Below the pieces are notes generated by a model, which searched no databases, was not told the origin of the DNA, and saw only the letters and a list, made by a program, of their open reading frames with translations. Positions 26,887-38,813 of a stretch of DNA of 64,000 nt are shown here, in pieces; position 1 is the first letter of the stretch; each line of letters starts with the position of its first letter. Made by a program: the position numbers and the translations under genes. This DNA is from JAIVJZ01 sp036386515. Lineage in GTDB: Bacteria > Acidobacteriota > Blastocatellia > Pyrinomonadales > Pyrinomonadaceae. Location of the stretch: assembly GCA_036386515.1 (NCBI GenBank), contig DASVVO010000052.1:62001-126000 (forward strand), written 5' to 3'.

Positions 26887-27419
26887 TCGAACCTCTCTCG
26901 TGGGAGCGCTTCAAGTTCATTGACGAATCGGGCACGAACATCGCCATGACGCGCCTGTATGGCCGCGCGCCGCGTGGCGAGAGGGTAACGGGCAGCACTC
27001 CGCGGAACTACGGGCAAAACATCACGCTGCTGGCGTCTTTGTCAGCCACGGGCGTCGGGGCCGTGATGACGGTCGAGGGCGCGGCCGACGGCGACGTGTT
27101 CCGCACCTATGTCGGCGAGGTGCTCGCGCCGACGCTCTCCGAAGGCGACATCGTAGTGCTGGACAACTTGGGCGCACACAAGGTCGCGGGCGTGCGCGAG
27201 GCGATTGAAGCGAGGGGCGCGCGTCTCATCTACTTGCCGCCCTACTCGCCCGACCTGAACCCGATAGAGCGGTGCTGGTCAAAGATCAAGACTGCTCTGC
27301 GCGCAGCCGAAGCGCGCACGCGCGAGGCACTGGAAGCGGCGATCAGGCAAGCCCTCGCCACCGTTACAGAATCGGATGCGCGAGCTTGGTTCAAACATTG
27401 TGGCTATGCCTTACGTTGA
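26883..27419 (+). CDS. IS630 transposase, DDE catalytic frame
   Basis: The second frame (178 codons from its GTG, which overlaps the first stop as GTGA) carries the DDE nuclease: first Asp in FIDESGTN, second in IVVLDNLGAHK and the Glu in PPYSPDLNPIERCWSKIK. Most likely it is made as a fusion by the -1 shift upstream, not from the GTG, because the residues encoded between the slip site and the GTG (EYREVIEPLSWERF) belong to the conserved transposase. Confidence 0.93.
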   Translation: MIEPLSWERFKFIDESGTNIAMTRLYGRAPRGERVTGSTPRNYGQNITLLASLSATGVGAVMTVEGAADGDVFRTYVGEVLAPTLSEGDIVVLDNLGAHKVAGVREAIEARGARLIYLPPYSPDLNPIERCWSKIKTALRAAEARTREALEAAIRQALATVTESDARAWFKHCGYALR

Positions 27420-27433
27420 TTCGCAAACCGCTC
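27409..27433 (-). repeat. Right terminal inverted repeat of the IS630 element
   Basis: Read inward it begins GAGCGGTTTGCGAATC; it is the partner of the left repeat. Confidence 0.93.
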
Positions 27434-27556
27434 TAGTTCTGCTAAATGTTTCCATTCTGCTCTTTTAGTAACCTTGTACCATGCATTTAAGGACGACTCT
27501 GCGTCTCGGTGCATTTCTATAAATTCATATAGCCTTTGCCGACTAATAACATTCAC

Positions 27557-27793
27557 GCCATTAAGTTCTCATATTGCGAACCTGATGGCAAATAAAAAAG
27601 GTAGAGCAGATCGGTATATTGACATGCCCTACCTTTACCCGACAAAACGAGGCTCACCGCCAAACATTCTATCAATGTGACGCCCCCCAACGCATCACAT
27701 TGTCATCCATACGACATTAAAAATTTCTTCATTCCGTTTCCTTAGTAGGCCACACACACACTCCGACGCGCGCCGGGAGCGGGCGCGGGGATT
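27557..27793. other. Region between dnaE and higBA with two hairpins
   Basis: No gene is supported. It must hold the higBA promoter and the end of the dnaE transcript. Inverted repeats: AAAGGTAG / CTACCTTT (27597-27604 and 27629-27636) and CAATGTGA / TCACATTG (27673-27680 and 27695-27702). The second may terminate dnaE or serve as the HigA operator; neither is followed by a clear T tract on the minus strand. Confidence 0.45.
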
Positions 27794-31441
<3,648 letters not shown>

Positions 31442-31508
31442 AATTGACGGTCAGTAGATCGGCTGAAGCCGCAGGCCAGGGCTACAGCGCCCCGGAGCGG
31501 CCGGTGAA

Positions 31509-31537
31509 GTTTTAGGCTATCTACGCCGCCCTGTCAA
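31509..31537 (-). promoter_or_regulatory. Probable dnaE promoter
   Basis: On the minus strand TTGACA (31537-31532), a 17-nt spacer and TAAAAC (31514-31509) lie about 68 nt before the dnaE ATG. This is one of the best sigma-70-type matches in the window. Confidence 0.65.
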
Positions 31538-31779
31538 TTCAACGCCTCGACGGCCGCCCGAAGCGAGCGCGCAGGCGCGCCTCGACCCCTCCCGCCGCGC
31601 CCCGGCCAACCTCTCAGGTAGCCGCACGATGGGGCTGTCGCGTCTCGTCGGGTGTACAGTGTTCACGGCAGCGAGAGCGGCGCGCCAAACAGGCTCCGGC
31701 AAAGCGGCGGTGCGGCGAGCGACCGGACGCGAGGCGTGAGTAGTGCGTTGGCGGCTGAAACAATAGTACAACCGGCTGG
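31538..31779. other. Divergent intergenic region upstream of dnaE
   Basis: No gene is supported. Open frames on the minus strand here are arginine-rich and have no start signals. It presumably carries the promoter for the small gene at 31780. Confidence 0.35.
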
Positions 31780-32028
31780 ATGATAAACATGAAGGTAGCG
31801 AAAAACGGAATCAGAGTGATCAAGCGCGAGGAACGCGAGCGGCAAGCGCAGCCGAACCCGGAGACGCCTGACACGGAGGCCGCCGCCGAACCCGGCGCGC
31901 ACCCGGCGACGGAACGCGAACTCACCACTTCGGTGACGGAGTGGGTCAACGATTTTCTCCAGCGGCGACACGACGGCTTTCAAGCAGAGATCGGACAAAT
32001 CCGCGCCACCTTCGACGTTAAGAATTAG
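31780..32028 (+). CDS. Small charged hypothetical protein
   Basis: An 82-residue protein, unrecognised. It begins with two possible ATGs (31780 and 31789), has a basic N-terminus (VAKNGIRVIKREERER), an acidic/Pro/Ala-rich middle, and an amphipathic C-terminal helix (TEWVNDFLQRRHDGFQAEIGQIRATF). Natural amino-acid balance and absence of the Arg-runs of spurious frames support it. No clear ribosome-binding site. Confidence 0.5.
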   Translation: MINMKVAKNGIRVIKREERERQAQPNPETPDTEAAAEPGAHPATERELTTSVTEWVNDFLQRRHDGFQAEIGQIRATFDVKN

Positions 32029-32029
32029 G

Positions 32030-32064
32030 GCGCGACGCCTGCGCGCGACGCCTGCGCGCGACGC
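32030..32064. repeat. 13-bp tandem repeat downstream of the small gene
   Basis: GCGCGACGCCTGC is repeated twice with a partial third copy directly after the stop codon at 32028. Confidence 0.8.
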
Positions 32065-32308
32065 GTTCGAGCCAAATCTTTTTCATCTCCCGTTTCGCCT
32101 CGCGGCATCGCCCGACCGTTGCCTCGCCCGCCTCCGCCTCCGCGCCCTCCGACAATTTGCGCCGCCCGTCGTCGCGCCTGCCGCGAAATACCGTCCGCGC
32201 GGCGGTGGTTGAATGTGCGCCGTCTAACGGCTAGGAGCGATTTTGCCGCCGACGGGAATTTGTTAATTTGTTCTTCGCCCTCGAAGACAGGCATCGAGCA
32301 GGGGATGT

Positions 32309-32659
32309 ATGACGCGCAAACGAATAAGCCTAGACGGTTCGTGGGAATTTCAGATTGACCCGGATCAATCCTTACAACCGGATACGCTCCGGGATGCGGG
32401 CACGCCGCGCAGCATTCGCGTGCCCGGCCCCTGGCAGGCGCAGTTTGAAGATTTGCGCGACGCCTTCGCCGACCTCACGCCCGAACACGTCATCACCGGC
32501 ATCAGCCCGCGCGACTTCGCCGCCGACGTACACGCCGGATTGTTCGTCGGCTGGCTCCACCACATCGCCGCGCTCGTCGCTGAACTATCGCCCGCCGGGC
32601 GGCTGTTACGAAACCCGTCGCCGTCCGCGCGCCTGCGCGTCGTCCGGCAACTGCCATGA
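32309..32659 (+). pseudogene. Chimeric remnant starting like a GH2 beta-galactosidase
   Basis: The first 45 or so residues (ISLDGSWEFQIDPDQSL, then SIRVPGPWQAQFEDLRD) match the beginning of a family-2 glycosyl hydrolase sugar-binding domain. These enzymes are usually 600-1000 residues. After that the reading changes to an unrelated sequence (HVITGISPRDFAADVHAGLF, HHIAALVAELSP) and stops at 116 residues. The simplest explanation is an internal deletion joining the head of one gene to the tail of another. It may still be translated from the ATG at 32309. Confidence 0.6.
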
Positions 32660-32974
32660 CAGACCCCTTCCCGCCCGGCCATTCTCTTTTTCCGCCGACG
32701 CGGCGGCTAACCCAAAATCTGCTTTGTAGCGTACAGACGAGGCTGCGTCTGAAACGTTATATTCCACCCGTCAACTGAAATCGGCGTGCGTGCCGCCAGA
32801 GGCACGGAGATGAGGGCGCGGAAGCCTTCAAACAACACACGCCCGGCCGACTGCTCATCGAGCCAACGGACGACACTTGAGGGGAAACGGCGCGACTCGC
32901 CGACCAGCCCCGCCGTTTCATTCGACAGAATTGACCAACACCAAATCCGTCGCGGCGGCGCGACCGGGCGGTTC
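32660..32974. other. Intergenic region before the receiver-domain gene
   Basis: No gene is supported in 315 bp. A TATATT at 32758-32763 could be a -10 box without a good -35. The gene's frame is open upstream to 32786, but the residues there look non-coding. Confidence 0.35.
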
Positions 32975-32992
32975 ATGCCGCACTCTCCCATC

Positions 32993-33400
32993 ATGATGTA
33001 CAAAGCAGAAAATAACAGGCGCCCGGTAGTCTTGGTGGTCGAGGATCACGAGGACACGCGTTTCATGCTCAGAATTATTCTGGAGCACGAGGGGTACGCC
33101 ATGCTGGAGGTCGGGAACGGGTTGGAGGCCGTCAAGATGGCCGGGCGCGAACGCCCCGACCTCGTGCTCATGGACGGCACCCTGCCGGGACTCGACGGCC
33201 TCTCCGCGACCCGCCGGATGCGTGAACAGGAGTCGCTGCGCGGCATGCCCATCGTCGTGCTCTCGGGGCACGCGACTCCTGAATTCAAGGCCGCGGCGCG
33301 CGCCGCCGGATGCGACGCATCCCTCACGAAGCCCCTCGACATCGCCGAGTTGAGAAGCATCCTCGCCCGGCTGCTGCCCACCTATTCACATGCCGCCTAG
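32993..33400 (+). CDS. Stand-alone response-regulator receiver protein
   Basis: A 135-residue CheY-like receiver with no output domain. VVLVVEDHEDTRF carries the acidic pocket, DLVLMDGTLPGLDG the phosphoacceptor Asp, VLSGHA the switch Ser and SLTKPLD the conserved Lys. It would relay phosphate from a histidine kinase, none of which is in the window. The usual D-x-x-M/L-P-x-x-D loop reads DGTLPGLDG. Start is uncertain between ATGs at 32975, 32993 and 32996. It is convergent with the spermidine-synthase-like gene. Confidence 0.9.
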   Translation: MMYKAENNRRPVVLVVEDHEDTRFMLRIILEHEGYAMLEVGNGLEAVKMAGRERPDLVLMDGTLPGLDGLSATRRMREQESLRGMPIVVLSGHATPEFKAAARAAGCDASLTKPLDIAELRSILARLLPTYSHAA

Positions 33401-33461
33401 AGATGAGACGCGCGGTGCGTGCCGCTTCTCGTTGAGAGGGAAAGGCCGTGTCAGCGTTCGT

Positions 33462-33515
33462 AACATCTCTCACGATCGGAACATCCCTCACGGTCGGAAC
33501 ATCTCTGACTGACTC
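33462..33515. repeat. Three tandem 18-bp repeats
   Basis: Units at 33462-33479, 33480-33497 and 33498-33515 start AACATCTCTCACGATCGG or close variants. They lie between convergent genes. Confidence 0.9.
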
Positions 33516-33570
33516 AAGCTCCCGTCGTTCAGCTTCGCGTTTCTCGCATACCCACGCGCCGCGCTCGCCT

Positions 33571-36123
33571 TTACTTCGGCGAAGTCTCTCCGCGAATCAC
33601 CGCCTGCAATTCATTTGGGAGCGAGGAGAGAGCCTGCGCGGCGCGCCGGTTTGCCTCCTCCTCGCGTCCCGCGCTGAGGAGCATGGACGCCTCCCACAGG
33701 ATCGCGCCGGAGTCTCGCCAGGTGAGTTGTTCGGGACTCAGCCGTGCGAGCGGCGAATTATTCACGGGGTGCGCGCGGACTCTCTCCATAAAGCGATACA
33801 AGCCCTCGCCGACGAAGCGAGACGAGGCGGCGCGCGGTGCGCCGGGACGCGCGCTCGGGCTTAACAGCTCGATCCACGGCTCGCTCTCACGGTTGCGCCT
33901 GGCGGTCGCAAACTGCGGGTCGGCGGGATCGAGCGCGCCCACGAGAAATAACCACAGCCCGCCCGGCGCGGCGAGCAGCGGGGTGCCGGGCGCGCTCCAG
34001 GGTTTGAGTTGTTGCGCCGTTTGATCCACGAGGCGAGCGTCGATTCCGTTCGGGGCGGTGTGGCCGATGAGGGCGAGCGCGGGCGCGTCGGGGAAGAAGT
34101 CGCCGCGCCAGAGCGTCGCCTGCGGGAAGACATCGAGGAAGGTGGCGACGATGATGCGGAGTTGTTCCTCGGACAGTTGATAGAGAGGAAGCCACTGGCA
34201 ATAGATGCCGCCGGGCGCGAGCGCGTGGCGCGCCGTCTCGAAATGCTCGCGGGTGAAGAGAGACGACTCGCCGCTCCGCCAGGGCACCACCAGGTCGCCG
34301 ACGATCACGTCGAACTTCTTTCCGCCGGCCTTCAGGTAGATGCGCGCGTCCTCGTTAATCACCTCCGCTTTGCGATCCGTCAGGAGGCCGAGGTTGGCTT
34401 CGGCGAAATAGTCCTTCGCCGTCGTCACGACTTCCGGCACGAGTTCGAGGGCGACCAAGTTGTCCACGGTCGGAAGCAGCGCGCCGCCCGCCGTGATGCC
34501 GGTTCCCAAACCCAGAAAAGCCACTTGACGCGGAGCCGGATGAAGCAGCAGCGGGATGCGCGCCTGCTGGCGTTCCTCGACGGCCGAGGCCGTCCCGCCG
34601 AGGGTGTAAAAATTGTTCAGCAGCATCCAACGATCATCGTGAGTCTCAAGGACGGCGACGATGCCGTGGCTGCCCTCCGCGAGGTGGATCAAACGTTCGT
34701 TGCCGTCTCTTTTGACCTGCGCGCGCGGCAGCGTGAAAGGGTTTCCGCCGAGGACGAGCGCGAGGAGCAGAAGGGCGGTCGCCGTGCGTCTGGCCGCGAC
34801 GAATTTCGTCTCGAAGAGTCCGCGCAGAGCCGACTCCCCGGCCGCGATCATCAACACGCCCGCCGCCGCGATGCCGACCCACAAACCGAGCGCGGGCAAG
34901 ACGGCGTAAGTGGCGACGAGCGGGCCGATGATCGCGCCCGCCGTGTTGAACGCCAACAGTCTTCCGAGCAAAGCTCCCGCCGCCCCCTTCCGCGTGTTCG
35001 CGATCATTTCCAACAGGAGGGGCAGAATCATTCCCGCGAGGCAGGTGGGCAGGAACATCACTGAGACGGCGAAGCCGAGCGTCACCAGGTTCGAGCGCGA
35101 GCCGAATTCATTGACGAAGCGCAGGCCATCGGTGAGGAAGTAAAAAAGGGGCGGCGAGCCGAAGACGCAAACTCCGGCTCCCACCCACGCCAGCCCCAGC
35201 AGCTTCTCCGGGTTCCAACCTCTGCGTATGAAGACGCGCGCGATCACCGCCCCGACCGCCAGACCCGCCAGAAACACCGCCAGCACGACGGCGAAAGAAT
35301 AGATGGAGTTTTCGTGAACCTGCGCCAGCATGCGCGTCCATAAAACTTCCAACGCCAGCACGAGCGCGCCGGAGAGGAAAGCCAACGCGACGGGCGTCCG
35401 CGCGGGACTGGCGCGCACAGTTCCCTTCGCCGGTTGAGGCCGGAGTTCCGGTTCCGGTTCGACTCCGGCCGTCGCCCCCCGCGCGCTCCGGTCTAACCGG
35501 ATTGCCAGCGCACCGATGAGGAAGTTGGCCGTCGCCGCCGCGAGATAGCTGCGGTTCGCTCCGAATGAGGGAAGCAGGTAAAAGGGGACGCTCAGTGCGC
35601 CAAGGGTCGCGCCGAAAGTGTTCGCCGCGTAGACGCCGCCGCCTATCTCGCCGAGCTTTCGCGGCGCGGACACGAATGCCTGCGCGAGCAGCGGGAGCGT
35701 GCCGCCCATCAAAAACGCGGGCATGAAGAGAGCCGCCGCCGCCAGGCACGTCTTCACCAGGACGAAGGCGACCGGGTAGGCGGAGAACCGCGCGTAAACC
35801 ACCGGGTAGAGGTGTTCATAGAGGCCGAGCAGCGGGGCGACGAGCAGGACGGTCAGCCCGATGCCGATCTCCAGCATCCCGTAGATTCGCAGCGGCCGCC
35901 GCCAACGCGCCGAGCGGCTGCCGACGACGGCGTTTCCCACCGCGAAGCCGAGGAAGATGGCCGACAACGTGGCCGAGATGGCGGGCGTCGTCGCGCCGAA
36001 GAGAGAGATGAACTGTCGCGTCCAGAGCACCTCGTAGACGAGCGCGGTCGCGCCGGAGGCGAAGGCCAGAAAGTAGCCCGCCGCCACGACGCGCCCCTGA
36101 GATGCGGAGAGTAGGTTCGGCAT
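33571..36123 (-). CDS. Membrane-fused spermidine synthase-like protein
   Basis: The 850-residue protein has an N-terminal half with about 12 or more hydrophobic helices in two related blocks (SGATALVYEVLWTRQF near residue 20 and SGALVLALEVLWTRML near 260, showing an internal duplication). The C-terminal half is a spermidine-synthase fold: SAM-binding FLGLGTGITAGGAL, acidic EL, EDARIYL and FDVIVGDL. The last 150 residues are unassigned. Such fused proteins are common in bacteria, and their substrate is usually not a polyamine in proven cases. The start is the ATG at 36123; an ATG at 36231 would overlap the upstream gene. Confidence 0.85.
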   Translation of the reverse strand: MPNLLSASQGRVVAAGYFLAFASGATALVYEVLWTRQFISLFGATTPAISATLSAIFLGFAVGNAVVGSRSARWRRPLRIYGMLEIGIGLTVLLVAPLLGLYEHLYPVVYARFSAYPVAFVLVKTCLAAAALFMPAFLMGGTLPLLAQAFVSAPRKLGEIGGGVYAANTFGATLGALSVPFYLLPSFGANRSYLAAATANFLIGALAIRLDRSARGATAGVEPEPELRPQPAKGTVRASPARTPVALAFLSGALVLALEVLWTRMLAQVHENSIYSFAVVLAVFLAGLAVGAVIARVFIRRGWNPEKLLGLAWVGAGVCVFGSPPLFYFLTDGLRFVNEFGSRSNLVTLGFAVSVMFLPTCLAGMILPLLLEMIANTRKGAAGALLGRLLAFNTAGAIIGPLVATYAVLPALGLWVGIAAAGVLMIAAGESALRGLFETKFVAARRTATALLLLALVLGGNPFTLPRAQVKRDGNERLIHLAEGSHGIVAVLETHDDRWMLLNNFYTLGGTASAVEERQQARIPLLLHPAPRQVAFLGLGTGITAGGALLPTVDNLVALELVPEVVTTAKDYFAEANLGLLTDRKAEVINEDARIYLKAGGKKFDVIVGDLVVPWRSGESSLFTREHFETARHALAPGGIYCQWLPLYQLSEEQLRIIVATFLDVFPQATLWRGDFFPDAPALALIGHTAPNGIDARLVDQTAQQLKPWSAPGTPLLAAPGGLWLFLVGALDPADPQFATARRNRESEPWIELLSPSARPGAPRAASSRFVGEGLYRFMERVRAHPVNNSPLARLSPEQLTWRDSGAILWEASMLLSAGREEEANRRAAQALSSLPNELQAVIRGETSPK

Positions 36124-36199
36124 AAGGGTGAAACGGACGGCCGCCGCGTCGCGGCAAGAAGACGGGCGGCGATGTTTCTCAAACGGGAACGATTCGAGG

Positions 36200-37990
36200 C
36201 TAAGGTATGATCCATCCACTGGCGGGATCAAGTCTGCCCGGCGCGCCGTCGGACAACTTGACGATGTAACTCCCCTTCGAGGCGAAACGTTGACCGGGGC
36301 CGAGGCTGAGGCGTGGGAAGACGCCGGGGTTCAAAGCGTTCTCGGTTTCGTGCTCGACGGTCTCGATGAAATAGTCTCTGGAAAAGTTACCGGCCAGTCT
36401 CATCAACGCATGATCGGCGACGGCGAGCGCGAAGTAGGCGTTGAGTTGGACGCGCTCGTGCAACCCTTTGACGCCCCTGGAACGAAGCCAAGCCCGGACG
36501 CGGTAGACGTGCGGCGTCTCGGCCTGCGGCAGCGCGTAAGGATAAGTGAGGTAAACCTGATCCCCGATACTCTGTAGCGAGCGCGGCGGCGCAGCATCTT
36601 GCAGCAGCCCGTAAGAGAGATAGATGCGAGGGGCTGTGCGCGCCGCGAGGGGCAGAGCATCGAGCGTTCGCAAGTCCTCAGCGTCGAGCCACAGGACGAG
36701 CGCGGTCGGACGCTCTCCCTCAAGGATGTTCTGCCAGAAGCCGGGCGTGAGCTTTTGCGCGCCCCTGATCACGCGCTCGCGCACGTCCGACGCTTTGCCC
36801 GCGCCGAACGCTCGCGCGAACGCACGCGCGAGCGCCAGCCCGCCCTCCTCGTCGCGGTACACCTGAACGATGCGCGGCCGCGCGCCAGCCCGCGCCTCTT
36901 CGAGCAAGTGGCGTGCGAGCGACTCGGCCTCGACCGTCAAGCCCTTCGTGAAATAGACCGCGTATGCGCCCTCGTTTGAGACGACCGGCCGGTCGGTCTG
37001 CGGAAACAGGCAGGGCACCTCGCTGCGCTCGCAGAAGTCGTGTACCGGCTGCCAGTCGCCTTCGCCGATGCCGCCGAGCAAGGCGAACACGGGCTGCGCG
37101 CGATAGAGCGCGTCGAGTTGCGCCGGCCACGTCTCGGCGCGGCCTTTCAGTTCCCAGACGTGCAATGCCCATTCGCGGTAGGTCTCATTCACATCCTCCT
37201 GATACCAGGCCGTCGGCGCGGGGCGACGGAGCAGGCGCGCCGTGTCGGCGTTCTTCCAGCGCACATAGGCGTGCATCACGTCGAGCAGGGCGCGACGCTT
37301 TCCCGGTTCGATGTTTTCCGGGACGACGGTGGCGAAGTGGATCGTCGTGCGCGAGACGCCGGGCGCGGGGGCGTCGGAGAGGGATTTCAAGTAAGCGATG
37401 AGATGCGCGGCGTCCTGTGCGCCGAGTCGGTAGCGCGGCATCAGCGGCTCGAGTTCGCGTCCCGTGGGGTCGAAGCCCCGGAGCGCGGCGGCGAGAGTTT
37501 CGTCCGTGTAGGCCGGACGCGGGCGCGGGTCTCGCACGCGCGCCCGGAAACGCTTCGGCTGGACTTCCTGAAAGAGCCGCCTGAACAGGTCGGCCGCGCG
37601 CGGTTCCTTCTCGCGGTAGAGCGCGGAACCCGTGACCGGCGGGACGAAGGCCGCGCCCTCGCTCGTCCCGAACCCGCTCCGGCGATGACACGTGGCGCAG
37701 TTGAACTGCGTTCCCTCCACCTCGACATCGCCCTGCACCGTGGCGCGCACAGACCCGCCGCCCGGTAGAACGCCCTCGCGGTAGATACGCTCGCCGAGCG
37801 CGGCATCGGGCGCGGGCGTTTGCGCTCTGGACGAAGTGCCGCAGGCGACGGCGCACACGAGCAGGGCGCAAGCCGGCAGAAGCGGCGAGACGCGCCGCGC
37901 CGGGCGACGGTGAAGCGGCGAGACGCGCCGCGCGGGGCGACGGCGACGCGGCTTCGGCGCGAGGGACAACAATGGTCGAATGATGTTCAT
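36200..37990 (-). CDS. Cytochrome c fused to a periplasmic-binding-protein-like domain
   Basis: The 596-residue exported protein has a basic, repeat-rich start and hydrophobic signal segment (ACALLVCAVACGTS, possible lipobox). Next comes one c-type haem motif FNCATCHRRSGFG with distal Met candidates (PLMPRYRLG), covering about residues 60-220. The remaining 370 residues resemble a type-1 periplasmic ligand-binding fold of the leucine-binding/receptor family (paired lobes: VPENIEPGKRRALLDVM, FALLGGIGEGDW, PTALVLWLDAEDL). Its start overlaps the SCO gene stop by 4 nt. Such a fusion could sense a small molecule and relay redox state. Confidence 0.72.
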   Translation of the reverse strand: MNIIRPLLSLAPKPRRRRPARRVSPLHRRPARRVSPLLPACALLVCAVACGTSSRAQTPAPDAALGERIYREGVLPGGGSVRATVQGDVEVEGTQFNCATCHRRSGFGTSEGAAFVPPVTGSALYREKEPRAADLFRRLFQEVQPKRFRARVRDPRPRPAYTDETLAAALRGFDPTGRELEPLMPRYRLGAQDAAHLIAYLKSLSDAPAPGVSRTTIHFATVVPENIEPGKRRALLDVMHAYVRWKNADTARLLRRPAPTAWYQEDVNETYREWALHVWELKGRAETWPAQLDALYRAQPVFALLGGIGEGDWQPVHDFCERSEVPCLFPQTDRPVVSNEGAYAVYFTKGLTVEAESLARHLLEEARAGARPRIVQVYRDEEGGLALARAFARAFGAGKASDVRERVIRGAQKLTPGFWQNILEGERPTALVLWLDAEDLRTLDALPLAARTAPRIYLSYGLLQDAAPPRSLQSIGDQVYLTYPYALPQAETPHVYRVRAWLRSRGVKGLHERVQLNAYFALAVADHALMRLAGNFSRDYFIETVEHETENALNPGVFPRLSLGPGQRFASKGSYIVKLSDGAPGRLDPASGWIIP

Positions 37991-38715
37991 TCCGTGATGA
38001 GTCGTTTGTATTCGGCGAGCAGTTGGGTCGCGCTCATCAGGCCGTCGAGCCGCACCCAGGGCTTGCCTGGCGAGAGACGGAGAAAGGTGAGCGGTTCGTG
38101 GCGCATCTTGTTGTTGCCGTAAGCGTCGAACGACTTGCGGACGGCCGCGATGTCGTCCGCCTCGCCCGTCAGGAAAAGCCACCGCGACCCGGCCTTGAAC
38201 TTTCGCGCGTACTCGCGCAGACGCGGCGGCGTGTCCTGCTCCGGGTCAATCGAGATGGAGATCATCCGCACCTTCCCCGCCCCGGCGGCGAGCCGGTCTT
38301 GCGCCGCCGCGAAGGTCGCGCTCATCACGGGGCAGATGGTCGGGCAGGTGGTGAAGATAAACTGCAACATGATCGGCTCATCGCCGCCGAGCGCGGAGGC
38401 CAGCGCGACCTTCTCGCCGTTCATGTCGATGAGCATCACGTCCGGCGGCGCGTAGGACGCGACCGTGCGAACGAAACGCGCGGGCGCAGGCTCCGGCCGG
38501 TGCCGCGCGTGGTCGTCTTGAGCGGGCTGTGGCGGTTGCGGTTGCGCCAGCGGTTGCTGCGGCTGCTCCTGCTGCGCCGCCTCTGCCGCGTGAGCCGCCC
38601 GCGCGTCCGTGAGCGTGGGGGTCAGCGGCAGCAGCAGTAGTAGCGGCAAGAGGCAGAGCGCGAACGCAGTAGTGCGCCTGCGCCGCGCGTGGAGTGATGT
38701 GTGCGGATGCTTCAT
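37987..38715 (-). CDS. SCO1/SenC copper chaperone
   Basis: A 242-residue exported protein with a signal peptide and Gln/Pro-rich linker (residues 45-75). The thioredoxin-like SCO domain has the copper site FTTCPTICPVM (C-x3-C) and the third ligand His in NKMRHEPLTF. SCO proteins deliver copper to cytochrome oxidase CuA or act as thiol reductases. It is coupled to the cytochrome c fusion gene (ATGA). No cytochrome oxidase genes are in the window; the multicopper oxidase upstream is the nearest copper enzyme. Confidence 0.9.
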   Translation of the reverse strand: MKHPHTSLHARRRRTTAFALCLLPLLLLLPLTPTLTDARAAHAAEAAQQEQPQQPLAQPQPPQPAQDDHARHRPEPAPARFVRTVASYAPPDVMLIDMNGEKVALASALGGDEPIMLQFIFTTCPTICPVMSATFAAAQDRLAAGAGKVRMISISIDPEQDTPPRLREYARKFKAGSRWLFLTGEADDIAAVRKSFDAYGNNKMRHEPLTFLRLSPGKPWVRLDGLMSATQLLAEYKRLITE

Positions 38716-38813
38716 GTGGCTATGTCTCCGAAGCGGGAGTCGAACGGCGGGCGCGGCAGAGACAACTCGCCGGACGATTCCGCCGCGCTCCGTGCATGTG
38801 GGTCGAACGCCGG

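Larger units (their letters stand above)
26425..27433 (+). mobile_element. IS630-family insertion sequence
   Basis: The 1009-bp element is flanked by the target dinucleotide TA on both sides (26423-26424 and 27434-27435), the hallmark of IS630/Tc1-type transposition. Its ends carry 25-bp inverted repeats starting GAGCGGTTTG and ending AACGTAAGG, differing at three positions. Two overlapping frames encode the transposase. The element is GC-rich while its insertion site is AT-rich, so it came from a different background, possibly this chromosome. It interrupts higB. Confidence 0.95.
26258..27556 (-). pseudogene. higB: HigB toxin gene split by an IS630 element
   Basis: The N-terminal part lies at 27436-27556: a GTG start, then NVISRQRLYEFIEMHRDAE and WYKVTKRAEWKHLAEL. 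The C-terminal part lies at 26258-26424: KEDYPSAD, VFNIKGNDYRLIAYVNYRF and LTHREYDKGKWKQ. These are the two halves of a HigB mRNA-interferase toxin. Deleting 26425-27433 and one TA joins them in frame as HLAELKEDYPSAD, giving about 95 residues. An in-frame ATG inside the insertion (26470) could still start a 70-residue fusion carrying the C-terminal half, but it lacks the N-terminal helices, so toxicity is doubtful. Confidence 0.92.

Noticed and set aside
27474..27680. A 68-codon plus-strand frame near the IS630 right end
   Set aside because: It is antisense to the toxin N-terminal fragment and crosses inverted repeats; no ribosome-binding site or family pattern.
31517..31949. Open frames on the minus strand upstream of dnaE
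   Set aside because: They are short, Arg-rich and mutually overlapping, with no start signals; the dnaE promoter lies in this interval.
33448..33864. A 138-codon plus-strand frame beginning in the 18-bp repeats
   Set aside because: It owes its opening to the repeat, then runs antisense into the spermidine-synthase-like gene with Arg/Ser-rich sequence.
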